From Pseudooceanicola antarcticus (GTDB lineage Bacteria > Pseudomonadota > Alphaproteobacteria > Rhodobacterales > Rhodobacteraceae), in contig NZ_OBEA01000004.1 of NCBI RefSeq assembly GCF_900215355.1, positions 310,001 through 374,000 on the forward strand: 64,000 nucleotides of DNA. Reading direction: 5' to 3'. This document shows, piece by piece, positions 1 to 7,790 of this stretch. The notes under the pieces are model-generated. The model did no database searches and was not told where the DNA came from. It saw only the letters and a program-made list of their open reading frames with translations. Position numbers and translations under genes: made by a program. Numbering within the stretch: position 1 is the stretch's first letter; each line of letters starts with the position of its first letter.

Positions 1-833
1 GAAATCAAGTCGGCGTTGGTTCCCAGGAAGGTGCCCGCGACCGGCGTCGCCTGGGCGATGTTGCGGGCCACGGCGAGCGGGATCAGGTTGCCCGACCCGA
101 CGCTGCGGTTCGTGGGGTCGAAGGCGATCCAGCCGGCACCGGGCAGGAAGACCTCGACCCAGGCATGTGTCGACCCGGAACCCGCCGAGCCGACGAACCC
201 CGCTTCGGCGTCCGAGAGGTAGCCCGAGACGATGCGCGCCCCGAGCCCGAGGTGGCGGACGGCCTCGGCGAAGAGCACCGCGAAATCGCGGCAGGAGCCC
301 CACCCCCGGTCGAGGGTCTGCCCCGGCGACTGGGTGCCTTCGTCATCGCGGCTTTGATAGGAAATCTGGCTAAAGACCCCGAAGCTGATGTCCTTCAACA
401 GGGCCAGGGTATCGGTCGGGCGCGCCATGACGAAGGTTTCGACCCAGAGGGCAAGGCGGCCCCCGGCGTCGGCATATTGCGGCAGCGTCAGCGCGCCCAA
501 GTCCGTCCAATCGTCGTCGGCATAGACAAAGGGAAAGCGGGTGGCGGCAGCGGCAATGGCGAAGACCGGCCAGGCGGGCGCGGTCAACTCCACGCGGGCG
601 CGGCTGGTGATCACCAGGTGATCGGTGGGCGTGGTGAAACTGGCCGTGGCGATGGCATTGCCGGCCACGTCATGGGCCCAGGTGACATGCGCCTCCGGCG
701 TGGTGGTCAGGGCATAGCTGAGCAGCCGCAGCTCCCGCGTCTCGCGTGGGCGCAGCATCATCCGGTGCGGCCCGAGAGAGACCGCCTGCCGGTAGCGGTA
801 GGTGGTGGTGTGAAGGATGTCGAGACAGGCCAA
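1..833 (-). CDS. Transglutaminase-like protein (3' end outside window)
   Basis: Leftward gene whose C-terminus lies beyond base 1. The N-terminus ([20 protein letters not shown]) is the beta-rich N-terminal domain typical of bacterial transglutaminase-like proteins. The papain-fold core follows, with the catalytic Cys in GWGSCRDF, His in THAWVEVF and Asp in AFDPTN, so the triad looks complete. No ATG fits. I chose TTG at 833 because it puts the first residues just before the conserved HTTTYRY, but no good ribosome site is visible. In other bacteria this family often sits beside ATP-grasp and alpha-E proteins and may act as a peptidase or ligase. Whether those genes lie to the left cannot be seen here. 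Confidence 0.8.
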   Translation of the reverse strand, partial: MACLDILHTTTYRYRQAVSLGPHRMMLRPRETRELRLLSYALTTTPEAHVTWAHDVAGNAIATASFTTPTDHLVITSRARVELTAPAWPVFAIAAAATRFPFVYADDDWTDLGALTLPQYADAGGRLALWVETFVMARPTDTLALLKDISFGVFSQISYQSRDDEGTQSPGQTLDRGWGSCRDFAVLFAEAVRHLGLGARIVSGYLSDAEAGFVGSAGSGSTHAWVEVFLPGAGWIAFDPTNRSVGSGNLIPLAVARNIAQATPVAGTFLGTNADLI

Positions 834-879
834 GGCGGGGGTCCAATCGGCAGAAGAGCGCAGAATCCGCGCGGGCGGA

Positions 880-1086
880 TCAGCGGCGGCGCGTAGAGGA
901 TGGACCGGCGGGCACGGCGTTGCGCCAGGAGTTCGATCCCTTGCAGCGCCGACAGATCCGCTCTCCGAAGCCTTCGCTCCAGAAGCTGGCTTCGCAACGC
1001 AGGCATTGGCGTTGCTGCGGGACATCGCCCGTGGCGCGCTTGGTCTGCAGATCCCCTGCGCGGGCGGCGTTGGACTTTCTGGTCAC
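880..1086 (-). CDS. Small CxxC/CxxC putative zinc-binding protein (68 aa)
   Basis: Short basic protein with one compact motif: [20 protein letters not shown] followed by RCK, that is C-x2-C-x14-C-x2-C, as expected of a zinc ribbon or treble-clef finger. The start is GTG and overlaps the stop of the upstream gene (GTGA at 1083-1086), which implies translational coupling. The next gene downstream is the partial transglutaminase. Small proteins of this pattern occur in Rhodobacteraceae, but I know of no assigned function. DNA or RNA binding is only a guess from the basic tail (SSTRRR). Confidence 0.65.
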   Translation of the reverse strand: MTRKSNAARAGDLQTKRATGDVPQQRQCLRCEASFWSEGFGERICRRCKGSNSWRNAVPAGPSSTRRR

Positions 1087-1604
1087 GTCTGGCTCTCCAG
1101 CTTGGGGTGGCGCTCGGCTGGCGCGTCAGGGCCAGATGGCAGGCCTTCGTTTGCGCTCGCCTGGCTCGAGGCCTCCTCAAGCATCGGAGCGCCTGTGCTG
1201 GCCGCCGAAGCATCGCCCTCAAGGGGCGCCTGCCAAGCATAGAGGTGGCGCAGATGCGCCTCAGAGACGCCATCGGCCTGCATCACCAGGCGCACCATCG
1301 GATCGGCCAGCATCTCTTCGAGGAAGACATCGGCAAGAGCCCGGTCGGTCAGCTTGTCCCTGGCCTGCGCAAGCTCGAGGTCGGCAAGAGAGACGGTCAG
1401 GGTGCGGGACAATCCGGGATGGGTGCTTCGGGGATGAAGCTTCACCAGCACAGAGGCCTTCCAGGCTTCGGGGTGCTGCGTGTCGGGCGGCGAGGCCAGT
1501 TCGGTCTCGATCTCGTAGTCCCCGGCGGGCAGGGTTTCGGCAAAGCCCGGAACGGTGAACTCTCGGGCGAAGACGGCGATGGTCTTGCTGGTCAGCTTGT
1601 CCAT
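1083..1604 (-). CDS. Conserved hypothetical protein with LPAGDYE domain (173 aa)
   Basis: Starts at the ATG giving MDKLTSKTIAVFAREFTVPG. The ATG is preceded by GGAAAGGAGCACGCCC, a good ribosome site. Residues 8-35 contain F-x-V/L-PGFAETLPAGDYEIETEL, the same signature found in the gene at 3856-4140. The rest is predicted helical (ALADVFLEEMLADPMVRLVM), then a low-complexity Ser/Ala/Glu tail. No signal peptide or membrane segment. It lies between two transglutaminase-like genes and overlaps the downstream CxxC gene by 4 bp. Function unknown. Confidence 0.75.
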   Translation of the reverse strand: MDKLTSKTIAVFAREFTVPGFAETLPAGDYEIETELASPPDTQHPEAWKASVLVKLHPRSTHPGLSRTLTVSLADLELAQARDKLTDRALADVFLEEMLADPMVRLVMQADGVSEAHLRHLYAWQAPLEGDASAASTGAPMLEEASSQASANEGLPSGPDAPAERHPKLESQT

Positions 1605-1698
1605 GGGCGTGCTCCTTTCCGATGATGCCTGGGATGCAGCGCGCGCCACGGAGGACCGGGGCGCGACGCCTGTGCAATGGTCAAAAAGCGCGGGGCGA

Positions 1699-2505
1699 TC
1701 AGGGCAGTTCATCTGTCCACACCTCGAATTCGGTCAACGTGTTGGCGCCGAAGGTCTGGGTCAGCGGCACATCGGCAGCGTCGCGGCCGCGCGCGATCAG
1801 GATCCGGGCGATCCGCGGCTTGTTGTTGCGCGGGTCGAACATGTGCCATTCGCCGCCAAGAAAGACCTCCATCCAGGCTGCGAAATCCCCCGGCGGATGC
1901 GGCAGCGGGTCGCCGATATCGCTGAGGTAGCCGGTGCAATAGCGGGCTGGAATGTTCATGCAGCGGCAGAGCGCGACAGCCAGATGGGCGAAGTCGCGGC
2001 AGACGCCCTGGCGTTCGGCCAGGGTCTGAGAGGCGGTGCGCGTGGCCTTCGCCTGCATGTAGTCGAAGCGGACGTGCCCATGCACGAAGTCGCAGATCGC
2101 CTGCACCCTGCCCCATCCGGGCGCAATGTGCTCGAACCGCTGCCAGGCCTCTTCCGAGAGCAGATCGGTGTCGCAATAGCGGCTGCCCTGCAGGAAGACG
2201 AGGGTCTCGAACGGCAGGTCCTCGACCCTCAACTGCTCTGCGCCGGGCGTGGCCTGGTCGGGCAAGCCGGTGTCGCGGAAGATGCCATTGGTCGAGAGGG
2301 TGAAATCCCCCTCTGGTGCCAGCAGCCGGGTGCACCAGTTGCCGAAGCCGTCCCGGTAGCTTTCAAGCGGCACGCTGGGCGAGGTGACGATGTGGTCCGC
2401 GCGTTCCAGATCGCCGAAGCGCGAGTAGTGGACATTCAGCAGCGCGATCAGCGGTGTGGGCTGCGGGAAGGTGTATCGCAAGCGGCAGCCGATGCTGACA
2501 CGCAT
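1699..2505 (-). CDS. Transglutaminase-like protein, second subfamily (268 aa)
   Basis: Starts MRVSIGCRLRYTFPQPTPLI. The N-terminal ~110 residues form the beta-rich transglutaminase N-domain, followed by the papain-like core: the nucleophile Cys in GVCRDFAHLAVALC and Asp in HMFDPRNN are present. Where the first transglutaminase has THAW, this one reads GDFAAW, so the usual catalytic His is replaced by Ala. Only the His of EWHMFD is nearby. The subfamily may therefore work differently or be non-catalytic. The gene begins 25 bp after the secreted Cys-repeat gene and probably shares its transcript. Confidence 0.82.
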   Translation of the reverse strand: MRVSIGCRLRYTFPQPTPLIALLNVHYSRFGDLERADHIVTSPSVPLESYRDGFGNWCTRLLAPEGDFTLSTNGIFRDTGLPDQATPGAEQLRVEDLPFETLVFLQGSRYCDTDLLSEEAWQRFEHIAPGWGRVQAICDFVHGHVRFDYMQAKATRTASQTLAERQGVCRDFAHLAVALCRCMNIPARYCTGYLSDIGDPLPHPPGDFAAWMEVFLGGEWHMFDPRNNKPRIARILIARGRDAADVPLTQTFGANTLTEFEVWTDELP

Positions 2506-2530
2506 CGCAGTATCGCCAGGTCGTGAAACG

Positions 2531-3340
2531 TCAGCGTCCAAGAATGCACCTCCCCTCAGAGCGTCGGAAGCCGCGATTGCAGCTCCACCTGTTGCCGGAT
2601 TGGTCAAGGTAGGCGTTCTGCGGCAGAACGATCTCGACACAGGCGCCAGATTGCGGCGTGTAGCCCCGCTCGCAACGCCAGCCCGGCCCGTAGGAGGCCG
2701 GATCGAGATAGGCGTTTTCGGGCAGGACGATGGCGTCGCATCGGTCCTCGACCCTGACAAAGCCCCGCTCGCAGGCCCAGGCGGCGCCATAGCTCGCGTT
2801 GGTCAGATAGCCGTTGGCGGGCACGGCGATCGGGATGCAGGCACCGGCAAAGGGCGCATAGCCGCGATCGCAGGTCCAGCCCGTGCCCGAGCGCTCGTCG
2901 CTCAGATAGGCATGGTCAGGCAGAACGATGGGAACACAGGCGTCGCGCTCTTCGCGGTAGCCGCGTTCGCATTGCCAGTCGTAGCCCGAGAACCTCAGGA
3001 AGGCGTTGGCGGGCACCGGGATCGGACTGCAGGAGGTCCCGCTCACGTCCTCATAGCCACGGATGCATTCCCAGCCGGCGCCGTAGCTGCGCCCGGTCGG
3101 ATAGGCGTTTTCCGGGATATCGAGCGCGCGGCACCTGGCGCCTTCAACACGGTAGCCCAATTCGCAGACCCAGCCGCCGCCATAGCTTCGCGCCACTGCA
3201 TTGTCGGGGATCGGTCCGCTGCCGTCCTGCGCGAAGGCGGGAAAGGCGAGCGCCGTCAGGACACTGGCCAGCATGGAAAGTCCTGCGAGGGAGCGGGCCA
3301 ACAGCCCCGCCCCCCGCGCGACCGGACGGGTCATGGGCAT
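2531..3340 (-). CDS. Secreted protein with seven tandem Cys-containing repeats
   Basis: The start giving MPMTRPVARG precedes a hydrophobic stretch (LSMLASVLTALAFPAFA) that ends in an AxA signal-peptidase site before QDGSG. An ATG two codons later is equally possible. The mature part is almost entirely seven ~33-residue units of the form P-x-NAYL-x-SYG-x-GW-x-C-x-RGY-x6-C-x-I-V/L, each with two Cys and a conserved Trp and Gly. The last unit ends CNRGFRRSEGRCILGR. One disulfide per repeat in the periplasm is the natural reading. Similar repeats occur in alphaproteobacterial secreted proteins of unknown role. The gene is 25 bp upstream of a transglutaminase-like gene. Confidence 0.8.
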   Translation of the reverse strand: MPMTRPVARGAGLLARSLAGLSMLASVLTALAFPAFAQDGSGPIPDNAVARSYGGGWVCELGYRVEGARCRALDIPENAYPTGRSYGAGWECIRGYEDVSGTSCSPIPVPANAFLRFSGYDWQCERGYREERDACVPIVLPDHAYLSDERSGTGWTCDRGYAPFAGACIPIAVPANGYLTNASYGAAWACERGFVRVEDRCDAIVLPENAYLDPASYGPGWRCERGYTPQSGACVEIVLPQNAYLDQSGNRWSCNRGFRRSEGRCILGR

Positions 3341-3471
3341 GGCCGTTGCGGCCCTGGGCCCAAGGGACACCCCGGCGGCATCATCGCGAGTGGGCGCATG
3401 ACGCCCCTGCCCGCGATCTGCCCGGATGCCCCGACGGGCCCCGTTGTCGTCAAGAAGAGCGCGCCTGGTTC

Positions 3472-3816
3472 TCAAAGTTTGAGCTCTTTCAGGCAGGCCT
3501 GCGCAATGTCGCGGTCCGGCGCATCGGTGCCCGGCATGGTCGACCAGCCGGCCTCCATCAGCGCATTGCGCTGCTGGTAGCTCGATGCGGCGCGGATCGT
3601 CTCGAGCTTCGCCATGCGGGCCGGGTCCGAACGCGCCATGTCGAGGCAGACGGGCACCATCGAGGCGACGACGTTGTCATGCGCCATGGCAACCGCCCTG
3701 TCGTTCGAGGTGCCGCCGGTGACCCAGCCGCCCCAGGTGAAGCCGACAACGCCGACGAAGATCGCACCGAAAACGGCGCCGTAGATACCAGGCTTGAGCC
3801 ATGCGGGAGTGTTCAT
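3472..3816 (-). CDS. Conserved hypothetical single-TM protein (114 aa)
   Basis: Begins MNTPAWLKPGIYGAVFGAIF, with a glycine-rich hydrophobic helix at about residues 10-35 and a soluble C-terminal part containing two Cys (VPVCLDMARSD and IAQACLKELKL) that could pair in the periplasm. A strong ribosome site (GGAGG) lies 8 bp before the ATG. Close orthologues are widespread in rhizobia and relatives, but no function is assigned. It lies 39 bp after the short LPAGDYE gene, consistent with one operon. Confidence 0.75.
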   Translation of the reverse strand: MNTPAWLKPGIYGAVFGAIFVGVVGFTWGGWVTGGTSNDRAVAMAHDNVVASMVPVCLDMARSDPARMAKLETIRAASSYQQRNALMEAGWSTMPGTDAPDRDIAQACLKELKL

Positions 3817-3855
3817 ATTCTGTCCTCCGGCGGAGAAAGCGCCGCCACGCTGTGA

Positions 3856-4140
3856 TTAATGTTCAGTCTGAGTGCGAGAGGTGGTGGCCGCATCGCGGCT
3901 CAGCGCTTCCTGCAGGTCGTTCTCTGTCGTTGGACGCATCTCGCTTCGTCCGGCGCGCGCGCCGAAGCCGCGCACCATGAGGAAGGTCGAGGTCCGCCTG
4001 TAGGCCTCGAAGCTCAGCCCCTGGAGGAGCTCCTCTTCGGCCAGGACTTCGTAGTCGCCCGCAGGCAAATCGCCCGCGTATCCCGGCAAGGTGAACGGAT
4101 GGGCAAAGGTCACCGTCGATCTGGTCGACCGCATGGTCAT
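3856..4140 (-). CDS. Short LPAGDYE-domain protein (94 aa)
   Basis: Starts MTMRSTRSTVTFAHPFTLPG. I prefer this ATG to an upstream one at 4179 because GGAGACTTGAG sits just before it. Residues 10-45 read FTLPGYAGDLPAGDYEVLAE, a clear paralogue of the N-terminal domain of the 173-aa protein at 1083-1604. This copy lacks the long helical C-terminal part and has instead ~40 polar residues. It is the first gene of the leftward run that includes both transglutaminase-like genes. Function unknown. Confidence 0.7.
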   Translation of the reverse strand: MTMRSTRSTVTFAHPFTLPGYAGDLPAGDYEVLAEEELLQGLSFEAYRRTSTFLMVRGFGARAGRSEMRPTTENDLQEALSRDAATTSRTQTEH

Positions 4141-4337
4141 CTCAAGTCTCCGATATGTATTGGCAGATCCGTCGCTCACCCTGGTGACGGCCCCTCGGAT
4201 CGGGGCGTGCCCAGTGGAACGATTTCTTCCCTTCTACGCGGCTCCGGACAGAGCGGCGCTGACGTATGTTAGTCCCGCCGCGCAAAGTGGCCCGATCAGC
4301 CCCCTCGCCCGTCCCGCCGAGGCCAGTGGCGCAGCAT
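4141..4337. other. Intergenic spacer between LPAGDYE gene and crp/fnr-like gene
   Basis: The spacer must hold the promoter of the leftward run, since the regulator gene upstream is transcribed in the same direction and ends at 4338. I see no convincing -35/-10 pair, operator or terminator. Confidence 0.4.
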
Positions 4338-5072
4338 CTAGGTCAGCAGAGGCCCGGTCTGATCGAGGTAGGCCGGATCGAACTCGGCCAGATCCACCAG
4401 CCCCTGGTGGTCGTGGAAGCGCACGTGGCCATCGCGGAAGGTCACCAGCCCGCGCTCACGCAGTTGCCGCAGGGTGCGGTTCACATGCACCGCGCTCAAC
4501 CCCAGGGTGTCGGCCAGGTGGTACTGGGTCAGCGGGCAGTCGAAACCCTCGGCGCGGCCCATGCCGACGAGCGCCAGCCTGGCACCCAGCTCCAGCAGGA
4601 AATGCGCCATGCGCACATCCGCGTCCCGCCGACCGATTCCCACCAGGTGCTCGACCACCATGGCCTCGTCCCGTGACGCGGCCCAGAGGATGGCGGTGGC
4701 CAGACGCGGGGTCTGGGCGAAAGCCTCCAGCAGATCGCTGGCGCGAACCTCGACGGCCTCGATATCGACGATGGGCTCGAAGCTGTGATCGGAGGTCCGC
4801 AGGAGAACGCTGCGCAGGCCAAGGAAGTCCCCCGGCACCTGCACATCGACGATCTGCCGGGTGCCGTCCGCCTGCAACTTGTAGGAACAGACCCAGCCCT
4901 CATAGAGAATGAACGCGGTCTGCGCCGACTGGCCCTGATGCACCATGTCATGCCCGGCCCGGAAGATCCGGCGGCGCTTGTGCAAACGGTCCAGCACCGC
5001 CAGTTCGGCCTTGGTCAGGGCCACGAAGGCCGAAAGCTTGCGGGTCAGGGGGCTGTGTTCAACCGACGTCAT
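4338..5072 (-). CDS. Crp/Fnr-family transcriptional regulator (244 aa)
   Basis: An N-terminal cyclic-nucleotide-binding fold (residues ~25-140, with FILYEGWVCSYKLQADGTRQ and VPGDFLGLRSVLL) is followed by a Crp-type winged helix with recognition helix around LADTLGLSAVHVNRTLRQLR. There is no N-terminal Cys cluster, so it is not an oxygen-sensing FNR with a 4Fe-4S centre. The linker between the beta-roll and the HTH carries no obvious cAMP-contact RS pair. It belongs to the large group of Crp/Fnr proteins common in rhizobia and roseobacters whose effectors are unknown. It faces the GroEL cassette across a ~150-bp spacer, so that cassette and the leftward run are candidate targets. Confidence 0.88.
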   Translation of the reverse strand: MTSVEHSPLTRKLSAFVALTKAELAVLDRLHKRRRIFRAGHDMVHQGQSAQTAFILYEGWVCSYKLQADGTRQIVDVQVPGDFLGLRSVLLRTSDHSFEPIVDIEAVEVRASDLLEAFAQTPRLATAILWAASRDEAMVVEHLVGIGRRDADVRMAHFLLELGARLALVGMGRAEGFDCPLTQYHLADTLGLSAVHVNRTLRQLRERGLVTFRDGHVRFHDHQGLVDLAEFDPAYLDQTGPLLT

Positions 5073-5219
5073 ATCGCCTCTTGGCTTGCTTGACCAAAAG
5101 CGGAATTCGGCCCGGACACTGCTTTGGATCAGTCCAGCTTAGACCACTTCCTGTCAGAAGTACGGATGCATTTGAGCCTCAGCTTCGTTCGGCTCGGGGT
5201 GCCAGGGAAGGAAACCCGG

Positions 5220-5456
5220 ATGTCTACCGCCAGCGAACCCGCAGGCCAGGCTGCGCTCTCGATCTGCGAGGCGCTGCTGCTTGCCTTGCACGAGCGCGGA
5301 TTGCTGCCCGAGCACGAGATCAAGGGCGTCCTTCGCGACGCGGCCGCCACCCATCTGGGCGCAGTCGGCACCGAGGTCGAAATGGCCCACCACCGATCCG
5401 TCGCCGATCTGATCAATGCAATCATCGCCAGCGAAAGCTCTGTCCAACGCCCTTAA
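5220..5456 (+). CDS. Small helical protein upstream of groEL (78 aa)
   Basis: Starts MSTASEPAGQAALSICEALL behind AGGGAAGGAAACCCGG, a good ribosome site. Predicted to be mostly alpha-helical (LLALHERGLLPEHEIKGVLR) with an amphipathic C-terminal helix. No signal peptide, membrane segment or metal motif. It lies 124 bp before groEL in the same direction and may share its transcript. Small proteins of this type sit near Crp/Fnr genes in other alphaproteobacteria, but I cannot assign a function. Confidence 0.7.
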   Translation: MSTASEPAGQAALSICEALLLALHERGLLPEHEIKGVLRDAAATHLGAVGTEVEMAHHRSVADLINAIIASESSVQRP

Positions 5457-5580
5457 ACCGGTGCGGTCGCCCGCGCCTGGAGCCCCGCAAGGGCACCGCG
5501 CCGCGGCGTACGCCACCGGGGTCGGCGTGCTTGTCTGAGCCCTGCCCCTCTTTTCCAACCTCAATTCCAGGAATTCACAT

Positions 5581-7206
5581 ATGTCCGGCAAGGAAGTTCG
5601 CTTCAGTACCGATGCCCGTGACCAGATGCTCAAGGGCATCGACACGCTGGCAAATGCCGTCAGGGTCACCCTCGGTCCCAAGGGCCGAAACGTCATTCTC
5701 GACAGATCCTACGGCGCACCGCGCATCACCAAGGACGGCGTCTCGGTCGCCAGGGAGATCGCGCTCTCGGATCATTTCCAGAACATGGGCGCGCAGATGG
5801 TGAAGGAGGTCGCCTCCCGCACCAATGACGAGGCCGGTGACGGCACCACGACCGCCACCGTCCTGGCCCAGGCCATCGTCCGCGAGGGCATGAAATCCGT
5901 CGCGGCGGGGATGAATCCGATGGATCTGAAACGCGGTATCGACAAGGCGGTCAGCGCCGTCGTGGCCGAGATCAAGTCCATGTCCCGCCCGGTCGGCGAC
6001 AGCGACGAGATCGCCAAGGTCGGCGCTATCTCCGCCAACGGCGACGCCGCGATCGGCCGTCAGATCGCCAGTGCCATGGCCCGGGTCGGCAAGGAAGGCG
6101 TCATCACCGTCGAAGAGAACAAGGGGCTGGAGACCGAGACCGAAGTGGTCGAGGGCATGCAGTTCCCCCGCGGCTACCTCAGCCCCTACTTCATCACCAA
6201 TCCCCAGAAGATGGAGGTGCTCCTGGAGGATTGCGTCGTGCTGCTGCACGAGAAGAAGCTCAGCTCTCTCGTCTCCATGGTGCCGCTGCTCGAGGCGGTG
6301 ATCCAGGCCGACAAGCAATTGCTGGTCATCGCCGAGGACATCGAGGGCGAGGCGCTGGCAACCCTAGTGGTCAACAAGCTGCGCGGCGGCTTGAAGGTTG
6401 CCGCCGTCAAGGCGCCGGGCTTCGGAGACCGCCGCCGGGCGCTGATGGAGGACATTGCCGTGCTGACCGGCGGCCAGGTGATCTCGGCAGAGATGGGCAC
6501 CAGGCTCGAGACCGTCACCCTGGACATGCTGGGCACGGTGAAGAAGGCCACCATCACCAAGGATTCCACGACGCTCATCGACGGTGCGGGTGACAAGGCG
6601 GCGATCGCGGCGCGGGTGGCGCAGCTTCGCGCGCAGATCGAGGACGCGGATGCGGGCCACGACAAGGAGGCATTGCAGCAGCGTCTGGCCAAGCTGGCCG
6701 GCGGCATCGCGGTGATCCGGGTTGGTGGCGCGACCGAGATCGAGGTGAAGGAGCGCAAGGACCGTGTCGACGATGCGCTCAACGCCACCCGCGCGGCGGT
6801 GCAGGAAGGCGTGGTGCCCGGCGGTGGCGTGGCGCTGGTCCATGCCGGCAAGATCCTGGCAGGCCTCAACGGCGAGAACGCCGACCAGGACGCCGGGATC
6901 AAGATCATCCGCCGCGCGATCCAGACGCCTCTGCGCCAGATCGCGGCCAATGCCGGGGCCGATGGCTCGCTCGTGGTCGGCAAGGTGATCGAGAACGACA
7001 GCCCCAGCTTCGGCTTCGACGCCCAGACAGAGAGCTATGGCGACATGCTGACGGCCGGCGTCATCGACCCGACAAGGGTCGTGCGCATCGCGCTCAAGAA
7101 CGCCGCCTCCATCGCCGGGCTGCTGATCACAACCGAGGCCATGGTGGCGCAGAAGGCCCGCCCCTTCGCGTCCGGCCACGAGATGGAGATGGCCGGGATG
7201 ATGTAG
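5581..7206 (+). CDS. groEL: 60-kDa chaperonin GroEL, stand-alone paralogue
   Basis: Full-length chaperonin (541 aa; usual ~545). The ATP site is intact: [10 protein letters not shown], the [13 protein letters not shown] motif around residues 87-100, and [10 protein letters not shown] near 415. Apical-domain positions such as [10 protein letters not shown] are conserved. Two things set it apart from a standard groESL locus. There is no groES upstream and no CIRCE element in 5457-5580, and the C-terminus is [10 protein letters not shown] instead of a long GGM repeat. A second, specialised copy besides the housekeeping groESL elsewhere in the genome is likely. It sits between a 78-aa and a 45-aa gene and faces a Crp/Fnr regulator. 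Confidence 0.96.
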   Translation: MSGKEVRFSTDARDQMLKGIDTLANAVRVTLGPKGRNVILDRSYGAPRITKDGVSVAREIALSDHFQNMGAQMVKEVASRTNDEAGDGTTTATVLAQAIVREGMKSVAAGMNPMDLKRGIDKAVSAVVAEIKSMSRPVGDSDEIAKVGAISANGDAAIGRQIASAMARVGKEGVITVEENKGLETETEVVEGMQFPRGYLSPYFITNPQKMEVLLEDCVVLLHEKKLSSLVSMVPLLEAVIQADKQLLVIAEDIEGEALATLVVNKLRGGLKVAAVKAPGFGDRRRALMEDIAVLTGGQVISAEMGTRLETVTLDMLGTVKKATITKDSTTLIDGAGDKAAIAARVAQLRAQIEDADAGHDKEALQQRLAKLAGGIAVIRVGGATEIEVKERKDRVDDALNATRAAVQEGVVPGGGVALVHAGKILAGLNGENADQDAGIKIIRRAIQTPLRQIAANAGADGSLVVGKVIENDSPSFGFDAQTESYGDMLTAGVIDPTRVVRIALKNAASIAGLLITTEAMVAQKARPFASGHEMEMAGMM

Positions 7207-7297
7207 ACCGCCGCCGCCCCCTGCCTGCCCCCGCGGGGCCAGGCACCACAGCAATCAATCTGTCAGTCAGATGACACCCCAGATCCAGGAGAAGAAA

Positions 7298-7435
7298 ATG
7301 TCCAAAGGTGACAAGCAACGTGGCAACCGGGAAGCCAAGAAACCGAAGAAGGTGAAGGAAAAGGTCCTTGCGACCTCCGACTTCGGCAAGTCCAAGACCG
7401 TCGTCAGTCTCGGTGAGCACAAGAAGAAGAAATAG
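7298..7435 (+). CDS. Tiny Lys-rich protein downstream of groEL (45 aa)
   Basis: Begins MSKGDKQRGNREAKKPKKVK and ends EHKKKK. Almost a third of the residues are Lys or Arg. AGGAGAAG lies just before the ATG. The MSKGDKQRGNREAKKPKK pattern recurs as a small conserved protein in many proteobacteria, which supports a real gene. No structure is evident beyond a disordered basic chain. Nucleic-acid or ribosome association is only an inference from charge. It lies 91 bp after the groEL stop in the same direction. Confidence 0.75.
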   Translation: MSKGDKQRGNREAKKPKKVKEKVLATSDFGKSKTVVSLGEHKKKK

Positions 7436-7549
7436 ACGCATCCCTGCGTCCACGCAGATCACCATCGGGCCAGGTGCCTGGTGGTGATCGCCCCCCGCCC
7501 GCTTACTGCAGCGCGGCCGGCGCGCGCGCCACATCCCCCCGCCACAACG

Positions 7550-7572
7550 AAAAAATCCGGCCGAGGCCGGAT
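7550..7572 (-). terminator. Rho-independent terminator of tRNA-Ser
   Basis: ATCCGGCC-GA-GGCCGGAT is a perfect stem. Read leftwards, it is followed by six T residues. It lies 27 bp beyond the 3' end of the tRNA and fits as its terminator. Confidence 0.85.
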
Positions 7573-7598
7573 CATTTCAACGTTGTCACTTGGGTAAG

Positions 7599-7688
7599 TG
7601 GCGGAGAGACAGGGATTCGAACCCTGGAGACGGTTTCCCGCCTACACACTTTCCAGGCGTGCGCCTTCGACCACTCGGCCACCTCTCC
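7599..7688 (-). tRNA. tRNA-Ser (GGA anticodon)
   Basis: On the minus strand the sequence starts GGAGAGGTGGCCGAGTGG and ends CTCTCCG-CCA, with the CCA encoded. The acceptor stem GGAGAGG pairs with TCTCTCC. The anticodon stem CACGC/GTGTG holds the loop CTGGAAA, so the anticodon is GGA. A long variable arm (GGCGGGAAACCGTC) and T-arm GGGTTCGAATCCC confirm a class II serine tRNA of 90 nt. Confidence 0.97.
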
Positions 7689-7698
7689 GTGGAGGCGT

Positions 7699-7727
7699 CT
7701 TTAGCCGTGAACGGCGGGGCTTTGCAA
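7699..7727 (-). promoter_or_regulatory. Putative sigma-70-type promoter of tRNA-Ser
   Basis: Reading leftwards, TTGCAA and CTAAAG are separated by 17 bp, and the tRNA 5' end begins 10 bp after the -10 hexamer. Position and spacing are right for a housekeeping promoter, though the hexamers are not perfect. Confidence 0.55.
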
Positions 7728-7790
7728 GAGGCCTCGGACAAAAAAACGAAGGTTTTTCCGATGACTTCGCGGCGCAGCCGAATGGGGCTG

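Noticed and set aside
5073-5219. An FNR/CRP box in the spacer between the regulator and the groEL cassette
   Set aside because: TGGATCAGTCCA is palindromic, but it does not match TTGAT-N4-ATCAA or TGTGA-N6-TCACA well enough to call.
5457-5580. A CIRCE or heat-shock element before groEL
   Set aside because: No TTAGCACTC-N9-GAGTGCTAA-like inverted repeat is present, and no convincing RpoH promoter was seen.
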